Positions 13,092 through 22,604 of a DNA stretch of 64,000 nucleotides are shown one piece after another; position 1 is the stretch's first letter, and the number at the start of each line of letters is the position of its first letter. The notes beneath the pieces are model-generated. The model was not told where the DNA came from and ran no database searches. It saw nothing but the letters and a program-made list of their open reading frames with translations. The stretch comes from Acinetobacter brisouii CIP 110357 (GTDB lineage Bacteria; Pseudomonadota; Gammaproteobacteria; Pseudomonadales; Moraxellaceae): NCBI RefSeq assembly GCF_000488275.1, contig NZ_KI530762.1, positions 1-64,000 on the forward strand, given 5' to 3'. The translations under genes were made by a program, and so were the position numbers.

Positions 13092-14327
13092 TTATTTGGC
13101 GATGGCGAGAGGTGGTACTTCATACACGGCAATCTGATATTGATCGCGTCCGCGATGTTTTGCCAGATAAAGTGCGTGATCTGCAGATGTAATAAATTCA
13201 GAAATACTTTCTGCGTAAGAAGGAATGATTGTAGCGACACCAATACTGAGCGTGACATAGGATGAAATTGGGCTTGAGGGGTGTGGCAGTGCGAGTTGAT
13301 GCATATTTTTAATGAGCTGCTCAGCCCATTGCTTGGCCTGTTGCTCATTGGTTTGTGGGAAAATTAATAAAAATTCTTCGCCGCCATAGCGTGCAACCAA
13401 GACATCCTGTTGGCTAGATGTGGATGAATTCAGCATAAACGCAATCCGCTTTAAGCAGTCGTCGCCCTGCACATGACCGAGTGCATCATTATAAAATTTA
13501 AAATAATCAATATCGATCATCATGGCGGTGATCGGCTTTGTATACCGAATTGCACGTTCCCATTCATTTTGTAAAATTTCATCGAGATAGCGACGATTTG
13601 CCAAACCTGTCAATGCATCCATTTGGGATAGCTTGGAGAGTTGCTGGGCTTGTTGTACCAATTCGAGGTGATTGTGTTCAATAATACAGTTTTTTAGAAA
13701 ATGCTCACGGTGCTGCCGATCAATAAAATAGGCTAAAGACATGCCCAGAAAACTGCTAAATGTATAAGTGCGGTTGAGCAAAGTCCAGTCGATGGTGGCA
13801 TTCATATGATTACTTATAATTAAGCCGATTAAACCACCCACCCAGCCAGCGATTAATGCCGTATAAAAACGTAAACCAACGAAGCCGTAAATAATAACTA
13901 CGGCATACATCATAGCTGTATGGAAAAGAACGGTATTTTGCACTTCTTCTAGGCCATTGACTAATATGAAACTAATTGCAACTGATAAAGTAGAGCCAAT
14001 ACATACATAATAATCGAACCACGAATTGAATCTTTTAACAAAAGACATTAACCATGCAACAAGGATAATGACTCCGACCCATCCATAGAGTGAAATCCAG
14101 GGAATAACTTGATCTTCTGGTAAAATCTGATAAATACCCAAAGAAAGGTAAAGATATAAAATAATAATAATAATGCCACGATAACGAAATTCATAGGCTG
14201 CTTCATTGCGATAGCATTCAGTGTATATTCTTTCGAATCTTTTAGGAAACCAAAGAAAATTTAAACGAGTTTTTTTGAGTAAATCTACTTGTTCTTTACT
14301 AAGAATGCTAGAGCTTTGTAATTTCAT
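13092..14327 (-). CDS. Membrane diguanylate cyclase (GGDEF domain)
   Basis: 411 residues. About six hydrophobic helices lie between residues 45 and 205. A short linker leads to a GGDEF domain of about 165 residues. The active-site motif is intact (RYGGEEFLLIF), with the expected DALTGLANRRYLDE at the domain start and MIDIDYFKFYND for metal binding. It should therefore synthesise cyclic di-GMP from two GTP. The RxxD inhibitory site expected just before GGEEF is not present (SSQQDV), so simple product inhibition is unlikely. The membrane part is not a sensor type I can name. A palindromic repeat lies immediately upstream. Confidence 0.88.
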   Translation of the reverse strand: MKLQSSSILSKEQVDLLKKTRLNFLWFPKRFERIYTECYRNEAAYEFRYRGIIIIILYLYLSLGIYQILPEDQVIPWISLYGWVGVIILVAWLMSFVKRFNSWFDYYVCIGSTLSVAISFILVNGLEEVQNTVLFHTAMMYAVVIIYGFVGLRFYTALIAGWVGGLIGLIISNHMNATIDWTLLNRTYTFSSFLGMSLAYFIDRQHREHFLKNCIIEHNHLELVQQAQQLSKLSQMDALTGLANRRYLDEILQNEWERAIRYTKPITAMMIDIDYFKFYNDALGHVQGDDCLKRIAFMLNSSTSSQQDVLVARYGGEEFLLIFPQTNEQQAKQWAEQLIKNMHQLALPHPSSPISSYVTLSIGVATIIPSYAESISEFITSADHALYLAKHRGRDQYQIAVYEVPPLAIAK

Positions 14328-14348
14328 AGCCCAATCTCACTATTTAGG

Positions 14349-14457
14349 AGACGTCTTTCATCAGTTGATTTATTTCTCTTGTACATCATTGAAATATATT
14401 CCAATTTTGTTCAGGTAGAACGATAAAGAGAGTGTAAACCATGATGGAAGAGGTCTA
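14349..14457. repeat. Palindromic intergenic repeat, copy A (long form)
   Basis: About 109 bp. The ends AGACGTCTTTCAT and ATGATGGAAGAGGTCT are imperfect inverted repeats. The inner arms TTTCTCTT and AAAGAGAG add a second stem. It is homologous over its whole length to copy B at 14748-14855 and shares its termini and inner stem with three shorter copies elsewhere in the window. Confidence 0.7.
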
Positions 14458-14747
14458 TATCTACTTTTTTGCTTCTTTTCTATTGGTTATATAATATTTC
14501 CGTTAGGATTAAAATTATAACGCGATTTTAATTGTGTATATAAAAATTTCTTAACTATATTTAAAATACTTTGAGGTTTTAAAATGATAATGATTGTTTT
14601 TAATATTATGCTAGATGGTATGTCATAGGGTAATCTTTATGATTTTATTGTAAATATCATGTAAAAATTACATGATATTTAGGGTCTGGGGTTTGATTTT
14701 AGCTGTTAATTAAATTGTCAAAAAAATCTGCTATAAATATCTAAATC
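14458..14747. other. AT-rich segment between two repeat copies
   Basis: About 290 bp of very AT-rich DNA with no ORF. It contains a perfect 13-bp inverted repeat with a 3-base loop, AAATATCATGTAA-aaa-TTACATGATATTT (14652-14680). This is not followed by a T run, so it is not an obvious terminator. No function can be assigned. Confidence 0.5.
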
Positions 14748-14855
14748 GGCTTCTTTCATTCTTTAATTGCATTTCTTTTATGTTTGATTGAAATAGATTT
14801 AAATTTTTCTCGTCGATATCAATAAAGAGACTGTAAGTCTCTATGAAAGAAGCTA
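14748..14855. repeat. Palindromic intergenic repeat, copy B (long form)
   Basis: About 108 bp with terminal inverted repeats GGCTTCTTTCATT and ATGAAAGAAGCT. It lies in the same orientation as copy A and shares internal blocks such as TTGAAATA and ATAAAGAGA. It ends about 155 bp before the start of the diiron-protein gene. Confidence 0.7.
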
Positions 14856-15010
14856 CATAATTGAGTATAAGCAGTTTCAGTCATCTAATTTATTTTATTA
14901 GATTGACTTATAATGCTATATTCAATAAGTCAATAAATTTAATTGATTATTCAAAGCGTATGTTGTATTAAAAATAAAAGCTTAAATGAAATAAATTCAA
15001 GAGGAAGTGA

Positions 15011-15751
15011 ATGATGACGGTTCTAAAAAATGAACTCACCTTGGAAATCACGCCTCATAGTATGTGGGCGCAGAAGTTCTGGGATGAACTGATTCCTGCA
15101 AAGGAGCGTGTCAGCCAGCATCCTGTATTTATTGGTATGGCAAATGGCACACTTAAACTAGAATGTTTTCGTGCAGCTTTATTAAATTTTTATCCCTTGG
15201 TTGCACAGTTTCCATCTTACATGGCGCTGGCTTTGGCTAAGGCAACTCAGTTTAATGAAGCGGGCGTAGTGCCGACCCGGGACTGGCTTATTCAGAATAT
15301 TAAGGTTGAAGAACGCCATTTGACTTGGTATCGGGACTGGGCGGGTGGTTTTGGTCTTACCGTTGATCAGCTCGATCATGTTACGCCACCTCCGGCCATG
15401 AATGCTGTGAATCATTATCTCTGGAGCATTAACCATCGTGGTAGCCTTGCCGAATGTTTGGCAGCAACCAATTTAGCCATTGAATGGGCAACAGGTGACT
15501 GGTCTTCACATGTTTATAAAGGCATTCATAATTACCAGAATCATCCCGATGTGAAGATTGATAAACGCTCGCTGGCATGGTTACGTGCCCATGCGCATTA
15601 TGATGATATTCACCCGTATGAAGCAATGGAACTCATCAAGCGCTTATGTGAAGGTAAACCTGAATTGCAGCAAAAAGCATTTCATGCTGCACGTGAAGGT
15701 CTGGAATATTATGCGTTGGCACTGGATGAATGTTATAAGCTTCAAGGTTGA
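15011..15751 (+). CDS. TenA/PqqC-fold iron protein, CADD-like
   Basis: 246 residues, all-helical heme-oxygenase-like fold. The residues expected for a CADD/HDO-type dinuclear metal site are visible in order: VEERH (Glu, His), AIEWATGDW (Glu) and HAHYDDIHPYE (His, Asp, His). TenA proper uses a cysteine for thiamine salvage, and that motif is not seen here. CADD relatives in Chlamydia and Nitrosomonas make p-aminobenzoate from their own tyrosine, so a folate-related role is possible but unproven. A good GAGGAAG precedes two adjacent ATGs (15011, 15014). It is a single-gene unit. Confidence 0.75.
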   Translation: MMTVLKNELTLEITPHSMWAQKFWDELIPAKERVSQHPVFIGMANGTLKLECFRAALLNFYPLVAQFPSYMALALAKATQFNEAGVVPTRDWLIQNIKVEERHLTWYRDWAGGFGLTVDQLDHVTPPPAMNAVNHYLWSINHRGSLAECLAATNLAIEWATGDWSSHVYKGIHNYQNHPDVKIDKRSLAWLRAHAHYDDIHPYEAMELIKRLCEGKPELQQKAFHAAREGLEYYALALDECYKLQG

Positions 15752-15866
15752 TAGGTAATAGCAAGCTTCTTGATGATTGTATTCACGCGCTTTGCTTGGT
15801 TTTTATGCCGAGAAATAAAACCGACCGATAAAAAAACTATGGTCTCAGGTTTAGCAGATCAAAATA

Positions 15867-16748
15867 TCATGAAGTATGCTCGCTTCTCAGCTTAGATGGT
15901 GTAAAACCAAACTGCTGCTTGAAACGGCGACTGAAGTGACTGGCTGAACTAAAACCGCATTCCAGTGCAATGTCGGTCAGGCTCATATGTTGCTGTGAAA
16001 TCAAATGATGAGCTTTTTGCAAACGGCGCTGCAAAATGTATTGGTGCGGTGCCTGCTGCATGGAGTGTCGAAACATGTGGGCAAAGTGGTATTCACTCAA
16101 ATGCGCTTGTGCTGCCAAGTCTGCAATCGTGAGCGGCAAATGTAAATTTTCTTCAATCCATTCAAGTACCCAGCGCAGTGTTGCAGGCGCTAGACCACTC
16201 TTCAACTGAGGCATTTGCCAAACAATATTGCTGTAATGTTTTAATAAATGGTTCAGTAATAAAGTGGCTGTGGTGGAGAGTTGGAGTAAGTTTTCTGACT
16301 GTTGCCAGTTGCAGCCCAATAAAAAATGCCGATACAGCAAAGTAATCTGAGGGTCAGTTGCAAAGGTTTTTTCATGTAGCTGAATCAGGTTTGGTTCCTT
16401 GTCCCAGACATGTGCTGCAAGATCACGCAAATGCTGATCGGTATAATACAAATGCACAAAACTCAATTCTCCGCGAATATCCCATTCAGAATATTGTTGC
16501 TGAGGCATCAGACAGAAATGATCGGGACCACCACCATTACGCCAGCCCTGAGCTGTTTTCTGATAACTTTCATAGCCACCGCAAGTATACAGGCTCAAGG
16601 TATGGTGATCACTACAGACACTGACACGATCATGCCGATTGTACCAGGCAGCCAGTTGCATCCCTGAACCAAGTTGTACGTGTTCAAGTAATTGGGCTTT
16701 ATGTCGTTGCAGTTGTTCTAAGGTCTGATAAGCCATATGCGGAGTCAT
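15867..16748 (-). CDS. AraC-family transcriptional regulator
   Basis: 293 residues. The N-terminal part (about 1-170) is a cupin-like sensing domain. The C-terminal 100 residues carry two helix-turn-helix motifs: LTIADLAAQAHLSEYHFAHMF, and the family signature ISQQHMSLTDIALECGFSSASHFSRRFKQQFGFTPS. It is divergent from an EamA exporter gene, which it probably controls. The shared intergenic region contains two direct TTTATGCAA repeats 21 bp apart, a typical AraC operator arrangement. Confidence 0.9.
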   Translation of the reverse strand: MTPHMAYQTLEQLQRHKAQLLEHVQLGSGMQLAAWYNRHDRVSVCSDHHTLSLYTCGGYESYQKTAQGWRNGGGPDHFCLMPQQQYSEWDIRGELSFVHLYYTDQHLRDLAAHVWDKEPNLIQLHEKTFATDPQITLLYRHFLLGCNWQQSENLLQLSTTATLLLNHLLKHYSNIVWQMPQLKSGLAPATLRWVLEWIEENLHLPLTIADLAAQAHLSEYHFAHMFRHSMQQAPHQYILQRRLQKAHHLISQQHMSLTDIALECGFSSASHFSRRFKQQFGFTPSKLRSEHTS

Positions 16749-16822
16749 GTGACAAAACCATTGGAAATATAGTCTAGCGATTTTTTCAAAAGGGTTACAA
16801 ATTTTTAGAAAAAAAGCGCAAG

Positions 16823-16852
16823 TTTATGCAATTTTCTCCCTGCTTTATGCAA
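16823..16852 (+). promoter_or_regulatory. Candidate AraC-type operator (two direct repeats)
   Basis: TTTATGCAA occurs at 16823-16831 and again at 16844-16852. The copies are in the same orientation, 21 bp start to start, which is two helical turns. They lie between the divergent AraC and EamA genes, 53 bp before the GTG start of the exporter. Confidence 0.5.
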
Positions 16853-16904
16853 GCAAGCTCAGTGAAATATAAGCAAACTGACGACAGAATTGAGGAGAGT
16901 CATC

Positions 16905-17807
16905 GTGAATCTATTTCTGTATGGACTGGTTGTGCTGATCTGGGGAACAACATGGATTGCCATTACCGCTCAAGCCAATGTGGTCGATCCTGTGGTTGCA
17001 GTATTTTGGCGGTTTTTGATTGCAGCGAGTTGTTTGTTGGTCGGGCTATTATTGACAGGACATTTGCGCCGTTTTGCACTGCGTGATCATTTGTTTTGTG
17101 CGCTCCAAGGGTTATGCGTCTTCGGACTAAATTTTTTGTGTTTTTATCATGCCATTTCTTATATTAACAGTGGTCTGGAGTCCGTAATTTTCTCGATGGC
17201 TGTACTGTTCAATGCCATAAATAGCCGACTTTTTTTCGGGCAAAAAATTGTAGCGCAGTTTTTTCCTGCAGTGGCTTTAGGCTTTCTCGGTATGTTTTTA
17301 TTGTTTTGGCAAGACTTGAGCAGTACCCATTTGCAGGGCAAAACACTGCTTGGTGTAGGTTTATGCATGCTCGGAACATATGGCTTTTCATTGGGCAATA
17401 TGATCAGTACCCGCCATCAAAAACGTGGGTTAGATGTACTGAGCAGTAATGCCTATGCCATGAGTTATGGCACACTGTGGATGGGTTTGTTTGCTGCCTC
17501 ACAAGGCATGCAATTTATACCGGCATGGAACTTACAATTTAGCTTGGCCGTGGGTTATCTGGCAATTTTTGGTTCAGTGATTGGCTTTAGTGCTTATTTT
17601 ATGCTGGTTGGGCGAATAGGTGCAGGGCAGGCAGCTTACAGCACCTTACTTTTTCCTTTGGTTGCGCTTACCATTTCCACCTTTTGGGAAAACTATCACT
17701 GGAGTTTAACTGCAATACTGGGTGTGATCTGTATTTTACTGGGCAATTTGGTGTTCTTTTTAGCCCCCAAATTTCGAAATTTCTCAATAAAAAAAGCGAT
17801 CAACTGA
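16905..17807 (+). CDS. EamA/DMT-family exporter
   Basis: 300 residues with ten hydrophobic segments in two EamA repeats, as usual for 10-TMS drug/metabolite transporters of the inner membrane. The first helix has the family start LVVLIWGTTWIAITAQ. I chose GTG 16905 because GAGGAG (16892-16897) precedes it at good spacing; an upstream TTG would overlap that site. Exported substrates in this family include amino acids and their relatives, but none can be assigned. The stop codon lies inside a terminator hairpin. Confidence 0.85.
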   Translation: MNLFLYGLVVLIWGTTWIAITAQANVVDPVVAVFWRFLIAASCLLVGLLLTGHLRRFALRDHLFCALQGLCVFGLNFLCFYHAISYINSGLESVIFSMAVLFNAINSRLFFGQKIVAQFFPAVALGFLGMFLLFWQDLSSTHLQGKTLLGVGLCMLGTYGFSLGNMISTRHQKRGLDVLSSNAYAMSYGTLWMGLFAASQGMQFIPAWNLQFSLAVGYLAIFGSVIGFSAYFMLVGRIGAGQAAYSTLLFPLVALTISTFWENYHWSLTAILGVICILLGNLVFFLAPKFRNFSIKKAIN

Positions 17808-17818
17808 TCGCTTTTTTT
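17791..17818. terminator. Bidirectional terminator between EamA and SPOR genes
   Basis: GCGATC-aact-GATCGC (17796-17811) is flanked by A residues on the left and T residues on the right. It can therefore terminate transcription from both convergent genes. Confidence 0.85.
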
Positions 17819-17831
17819 ACATCTGATTGGC

Positions 17832-18422
17832 TTAATGCTTCACGATAATCGAATCGATACCGCTGTTTTGCAAGGTCTGCTGTGCAGCAATTGCTTCATT
17901 TTGAGAGCCGAAAGGCCCTGAAATGACGCGATACCATGTTTTGCCTTTTTCTGTACCAATAATGACATCGGCAGGCAATTTGTTCATTAAGATTTCTGAA
18001 CGTTTAGCATCGGCACTATCAGGGTCGGTGTAGCTTTTAACCTGCAAAATATAGCTGGTTTGTGCGACGGTACCCGGTTCAGATGCATTGCTGATTTCAG
18101 CCGTTGGCTGTGCAGGCGCTTCAACAATCACCCCAGCTTCTTGGCGTTGATTGGCAGGCACAGCCTGATCAGGAATCGGCGTGACCTGTTGTTTTGGCAA
18201 CTGGTCATAAAAACGGTAGTCTTTATTGGTTTCGCCCTGTGGCTGTGCAGTATTGATGTCGCTACGTGGATGTACGGGTGCCCACGGCTTCCACAGCATT
18301 AAAGCCACCGCAGCGCTGAGTACCATTAAAATCAGGATTAATGTACCAAACCATTTTGGAATCAATGACTGTTTTGACTGTTTTGGGCGTTCGGAAACGC
18401 CGCGTTGTGTTTTACCCCACAC
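17832..18422 (-). CDS. SPOR-domain cell-envelope protein
   Basis: 196 residues. A short cytoplasmic N terminus leads to one membrane helix (about residues 24-45). A Pro/Gln-rich periplasmic linker follows, and then a C-terminal SPOR domain (about 120-196; YILQVKSYTDPDSADAKR...TWYRVISGPFGSQNEA). SPOR domains bind denuded septal peptidoglycan, so a place at the division site is likely. The start is GTG with AGAGGA at good spacing. It follows argS by 17 bp on the same strand, so the two are probably co-transcribed. It resembles the FtsN-like proteins often found beside argS in gammaproteobacteria. Confidence 0.85.
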   Translation of the reverse strand: MWGKTQRGVSERPKQSKQSLIPKWFGTLILILMVLSAAVALMLWKPWAPVHPRSDINTAQPQGETNKDYRFYDQLPKQQVTPIPDQAVPANQRQEAGVIVEAPAQPTAEISNASEPGTVAQTSYILQVKSYTDPDSADAKRSEILMNKLPADVIIGTEKGKTWYRVISGPFGSQNEAIAAQQTLQNSGIDSIIVKH

Positions 18423-18439
18423 GTAGCAATCCTCTTGAC

Positions 18440-20230
18440 TTACATAGATGCTGGTGCAGATACACCGAGCAACTCTAAACCGTTACGTAATACTTGTTGT
18501 ACGTTGACTGAAAGTAACAGACGCGCTTGGGTTAACGCTGCATCTTCACTCAGTACTTTATGTTCGTTGTACCAGCCATGGAATAGCGCTGCAAGCTCTT
18601 TCAGGTAGTTACCGACCTGATGCGGTTCGTAAGCATTGGCTGCACGGTTAATAATGTCTGGGTAAGCTGCAAGTTTTGCCAGAATTTCAGTTTCAGCTTC
18701 AAGGCTTAACTGTTCAGCAAATTGACGGGCTTGAACTGCATCGAATGCAATACCTGTATCTTTGGCTTTTTCGAGCATACGGCAGATACGTGCATGTGCG
18801 TATTGAATGTAATACACCGCGTTGTCTTTGCTTTGAGAAACTGCGAGGTCAAGGTCAAAGTCGATGTGTTGTTCGCTCTTACGCATTACATAGTAGAAAC
18901 GTGCAGCGTCATTACCAACTTCTTCACGCAGTTCACGTAAAGTCACGAACTGACCAGAACGCGATGACATTTGTACCATTTCACCGCCACGCCACAAGCT
19001 CACGAACTGAACGAGAAGAACAGTCAGTTTGCTCGAGTCATAACCCATGGCATCAATTGCTGCTTTAACACGGGCAATATAACCGTGGTGGTCTGAACCC
19101 CAAATATCCACAATATGGGTATAACCACGTTGTAATTTGTTGAGATGGTACGCAATGTCAGAAGCAAAATAAGTGGTTTGACCATTGCGACGTTTTACGA
19201 CACGGTCTTTTTCATCGCCAAATTCGGTCGATTTAAACCAGATATTACCGTCTTGTTCGTACAAGAAGCCGCGCTGATCCAGTGTTTCGAGGGCTTCATC
19301 AATTTTTTCAGTCAGGCTGGCTTCACTAAACCACTGATTGAAGGTTACACCGAATTCGCCAAGGTCATCTTTGATGTCATCTAAGATGGCTTTAAGAGCC
19401 GCTTGATGGAAAACACGATAGCCTGCGCCGAGTAATTGTTGTGAGTTGCCAATCAAACCGTCGATGTGTTTTTCTTTGTCACCTGAAACGATGACTTTGT
19501 TGCCTTCAGCATCTGGTTCAGCCGCATATTGCACATCTTCAGGCACGTCTTTATAAACGTCAGCGACAGGGCGAACATGCGCTGCGCCGTCTTTTTCAAT
19601 AATGCTTTGCGCGATTTCTTTGACATAGTCGCCTTGGTAGGCATTTTTTGGGAAAACCAGAGTTTGCCCTTGTAATTCTAAATAACGCAAATAAGTTGAG
19701 GTTGCCAAAATATCCATTTGACGACCTGCATCATTGACATAGTATTCGCGGTCAACTACTGCGCCTGTTGCTTCAAGCAAGTTAGCAACGGTCATGCCGT
19801 ACGCTGCGCCACGACCATGCCCGACATGCAGACTAGAGGTTGGGTTGGCAGACACAAACTCGACCTGAATGCGTTGCCCAACATTGCTTTGAGTGCGACC
19901 AAATGTCTCTTTTTGTTGTTGAATCTGGTCAAGGATGGCAAAACGCTGGTCTGCATTTAAAAAGAAGTTAATGAATCCTGGACCTGCAATTTCAGCCTTG
20001 CTGATATCGGCAACTTCAGGCAAATTTGCCAAGATTTGTTCTGCAAGATCACGCGGTTTTAAGCCCGCAGCTTTGGCAGCGGTCATGGCAACATTTGAGG
20101 CAAAATCGCCGTGGCTTCGATCTTTGGTTCGCGTTAGGATACTGTTGTTGTTCCAGTCAGATGGAAGAACACCCTGTTGCTTGAGGGACTGAACTGCATG
20201 ATCAAGAGCTGCTTGGATTGCCGTATTCAT
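18440..20230 (-). CDS. argS: Arginyl-tRNA synthetase
   Basis: 596 residues, class I synthetase charging tRNA-Arg. The HIGH-type motif is seen in SSLHVGHGRGAAYG. The region replacing KMSKS reads QMSSRSGQFVTL. The N-terminal tRNA-binding domain and the C-terminal DALR anticodon-binding domain are complete. It starts with ATG at 20230 and is followed by the SPOR protein gene. Confidence 0.97.
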   Translation of the reverse strand: MNTAIQAALDHAVQSLKQQGVLPSDWNNNSILTRTKDRSHGDFASNVAMTAAKAAGLKPRDLAEQILANLPEVADISKAEIAGPGFINFFLNADQRFAILDQIQQQKETFGRTQSNVGQRIQVEFVSANPTSSLHVGHGRGAAYGMTVANLLEATGAVVDREYYVNDAGRQMDILATSTYLRYLELQGQTLVFPKNAYQGDYVKEIAQSIIEKDGAAHVRPVADVYKDVPEDVQYAAEPDAEGNKVIVSGDKEKHIDGLIGNSQQLLGAGYRVFHQAALKAILDDIKDDLGEFGVTFNQWFSEASLTEKIDEALETLDQRGFLYEQDGNIWFKSTEFGDEKDRVVKRRNGQTTYFASDIAYHLNKLQRGYTHIVDIWGSDHHGYIARVKAAIDAMGYDSSKLTVLLVQFVSLWRGGEMVQMSSRSGQFVTLRELREEVGNDAARFYYVMRKSEQHIDFDLDLAVSQSKDNAVYYIQYAHARICRMLEKAKDTGIAFDAVQARQFAEQLSLEAETEILAKLAAYPDIINRAANAYEPHQVGNYLKELAALFHGWYNEHKVLSEDAALTQARLLLSVNVQQVLRNGLELLGVSAPASM

Positions 20231-20368
20231 AATGGTTAGAAAAAATGTCGCGGAAAAACGCTAAATATAGCAAATTTTGTACGTTCTAGGGAAAGACTAT
20301 TTCTGTCGATTTTGTGCATGACCACACGGATTTTTTGACGAAGATGAAAAAAATCGGATAGAATATTG

Positions 20369-20384
20369 TTATGTTATAACGTAA
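20369..20384 (+). promoter_or_regulatory. Candidate Zur box upstream of L31 type B
   Basis: TTATGTTATAACGTAA is a near-perfect palindrome centred on GTTATAAC, 17 bp before the ATG. It resembles known Zur operators of Acinetobacter and other gammaproteobacteria. Zinc-independent L31 paralogues are classical Zur targets. Confidence 0.6.
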
Positions 20385-20401
20385 TAATATTGGAGTATGT
20401 T

Positions 20402-20659
20402 ATGAAACAAGAAATTCACCCTGATTATCAACAAGTTTTGTTTCACGATACCAACGCGGATACCTACTTCTTAATTGGTTCAACCTTAAAGCCGAGCCAA
20501 AGCAAAGAATATCAGGGGCAGGTTTATCCTTATGTGACGCTTGATATTTCCAGTGCTTCGCATCCGTTTTATACAGGTGAAGTCCGTCAAGCCAGCAATG
20601 AAGGGCGTGTGGCGAACTTTAATCGCAAGTTTGCGCGTTTTGCCAAAAAGAAAGCCTAA
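20402..20659 (+). CDS. rpmE2: Ribosomal protein L31, type B (zinc-independent)
   Basis: 85 residues. It is the long type B form ([18 protein letters not shown]... [24 protein letters not shown]). It contains no cysteine, so it lacks the zinc ribbon of the main L31. Such paralogues replace the zinc form during zinc limitation and free stored zinc. TGGAG at 20391-20395 is the ribosome-binding site. The upstream GTTATAAC-centred palindrome supports Zur repression. Confidence 0.93.
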   Translation: MKQEIHPDYQQVLFHDTNADTYFLIGSTLKPSQSKEYQGQVYPYVTLDISSASHPFYTGEVRQASNEGRVANFNRKFARFAKKKA

Positions 20660-20889
20660 ACTCGGTAATCGAAAATAAGCTGATCTGTTTCTTGCAGAAT
20701 GCCCCGCGTTTTCTGCAAGAAATCAACAAAATCCTCAAAGACCAACTGCATTGGTCAGAATAATTAAATTAGGAAATAAGTCTCATACCATTATAAATTT
20801 GCTAAATACCCTTTTTTATCAAAAAAGGCTTAAGCTAGTCGAGTATTTTGAAAAGCTAAACTTCACAATCGTGTAGTTTTAGTCAAAAG
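20660..20889. other. Intergenic region upstream of malic enzyme
   Basis: About 230 bp with no gene. The segment GCATTCTGCAAGAAACAG-like sequences near 20690-20730 contain a short TTTCTTGCAGAA / TTTTCTGCAAGAAA repeat on the same strand, which could help end rpmE2 transcription. I see no strong terminator or promoter. Confidence 0.25.
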
Positions 20890-22599
20890 ATGAGACTAAA
20901 CATGACCTCTGCTACGCAAAAAAAGCACCCACTTTATATCCCTTATGCTGGAAATACCCTATTAGAACTGCCTTTATTGAACAAAGGTTCTGCATTTAGC
21001 GAAGACGAACGGACTCGTTTTAACCTGCATGGTCTAATTCCCCATGTGATTGAAACTATTGAAGAACAAAGCCAACGCTCATATCAACAGTACTCTGCAT
21101 TTCACGATGCAATCAATAAGCACATTTATTTACGGAATATCCAAGACACCAACGAAACCCTGTTTTTCCGCCTGATTGAAGATCATTTGGCGGAAATGAT
21201 GCCGATTATTTATACACCGACCGTTGGCGAAGCCTGCCAGCAGTTCTCTGATATTTACCGCCGTCATCGTGGCGTTTTTATCTCTTATCCTGACCGTGAA
21301 CACATTGATGATATTTTGCAAAACGTGAATCGCAAAAATGTCAAAGTAATTGTGATCACGGATGGCGAACGTATTTTGGGACTTGGCGACCAAGGTATTG
21401 GCGGAATGGGGATTCCAATCGGAAAACTTTCCCTTTATACAGCGTGTGGCGGGATCAGCCCAGCCTATACGCTACCGATTACCATTGATGTTGGAACCAA
21501 CAACCAACAGTTGTTGAATGACCCGATTTATATGGGTTGGCGTCAACCGCGTATCAGCGGTGATGAATACTATAGTTTTGTCGATGAAGTGATTCGCGGT
21601 ATTCGCCGTCGCTGGCCAAAAGCCTTGATTCAGTTTGAAGACTTTGCACAGAAAAATGCGATGCCTTTGCTGAACAAATACCGCGATGAAATTTGCTGTT
21701 TCAATGATGATATTCAGGGAACGGCTGCGGTGTCGGTAGGTAGTTTGATTGCTGCGAGCCGTGCGGCAGGCAAGCAGTTAAAAGATCAGAAAATTACTTT
21801 CTTGGGTGCAGGTTCAGCAGGTTGTGGTATTGCCGAGCAGATCGTGGCACAAATGGTGGCGGAAGGTTTAAGCGATGCCGAAGCACGCCAACGCGTGTTC
21901 ATGGTGGATCGTTTCGGTTTAATCACGGAAAACCAGCCGAACTTACTGGATTTCCAGCGCAAACTAGCACAAAAACCTGAAGCGGTGGCAAGTTGGGCGC
22001 ACGCCGATGAAATGATTTCACTGCTTGACGTGGTGAAGCATGCCAAACCAACAGTGTTGATCGGGGTATCGGGTCAGCCGGGCTTGTTTACTGAAGAAAT
22101 TATCCGCACTTTGGCTGCAAACTGTGAACGCCCAATCGTGTTGCCATTGTCGAATCCAACTTCACGTGTTGAAGCAGTACCTGCCGATATCTTGAACTGG
22201 ACAGACGGGAAAGCGCTAATTGCCACAGGTAGTCCGTTTGCACCTGTCAATTACCAAGGCAAGTTGTATAACATTTGCCAGTGCAATAACTCGTATATTT
22301 TCCCGGGCATTGGTTTGGGTGTGATTGCAGCAGGGGCAACCCGCGTCACTGATAGCATGCTGATGGCATCGAGCAATGCGTTGGCAGACTGTTCGCCAAT
22401 GTTGCAAGATCCAAATGCAGACTTGCTGCCTGAGATTGATGAGATTCAGAAAGTTTCACGTGTGATTGCTTTTAAAGTGGCAAAAGCAGCGATGGATGCG
22501 GGCGTTGCACCCGTGATTAGCGATGAACTGCTGATTGAAAATATTGAGAAAAATTTCTGGCAACCAGAATATCGTCAATATAAACGTGTTACATCTTAA
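20890..22599 (+). CDS. maeA: NAD-dependent malic enzyme
   Basis: 569 residues of the large (SfcA/MaeA) type. It decarboxylates malate to pyruvate with NAD reduction in the cytosol. The catalytic tyrosine region [14 protein letters not shown], the metal-binding FEDFAQKNA and [10 protein letters not shown], and the dinucleotide-binding [14 protein letters not shown] are all intact. Two in-frame ATGs exist (20890 and 20902) and neither has a clear Shine-Dalgarno sequence. The coenzyme preference is inferred from the family. It is a single transcription unit ending near a strong terminator. Confidence 0.93.
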   Translation: MRLNMTSATQKKHPLYIPYAGNTLLELPLLNKGSAFSEDERTRFNLHGLIPHVIETIEEQSQRSYQQYSAFHDAINKHIYLRNIQDTNETLFFRLIEDHLAEMMPIIYTPTVGEACQQFSDIYRRHRGVFISYPDREHIDDILQNVNRKNVKVIVITDGERILGLGDQGIGGMGIPIGKLSLYTACGGISPAYTLPITIDVGTNNQQLLNDPIYMGWRQPRISGDEYYSFVDEVIRGIRRRWPKALIQFEDFAQKNAMPLLNKYRDEICCFNDDIQGTAAVSVGSLIAASRAAGKQLKDQKITFLGAGSAGCGIAEQIVAQMVAEGLSDAEARQRVFMVDRFGLITENQPNLLDFQRKLAQKPEAVASWAHADEMISLLDVVKHAKPTVLIGVSGQPGLFTEEIIRTLAANCERPIVLPLSNPTSRVEAVPADILNWTDGKALIATGSPFAPVNYQGKLYNICQCNNSYIFPGIGLGVIAAGATRVTDSMLMASSNALADCSPMLQDPNADLLPEIDEIQKVSRVIAFKVAKAAMDAGVAPVISDELLIENIEKNFWQPEYRQYKRVTS

Positions 22600-22604
22600 G
22601 CATT

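Noticed and set aside
14584..14602. GATAATGATTG as a Fur box
   Set aside because: Only the first half matches, and the site is about 400 bp from the next gene in very AT-rich DNA, where such matches arise by chance.
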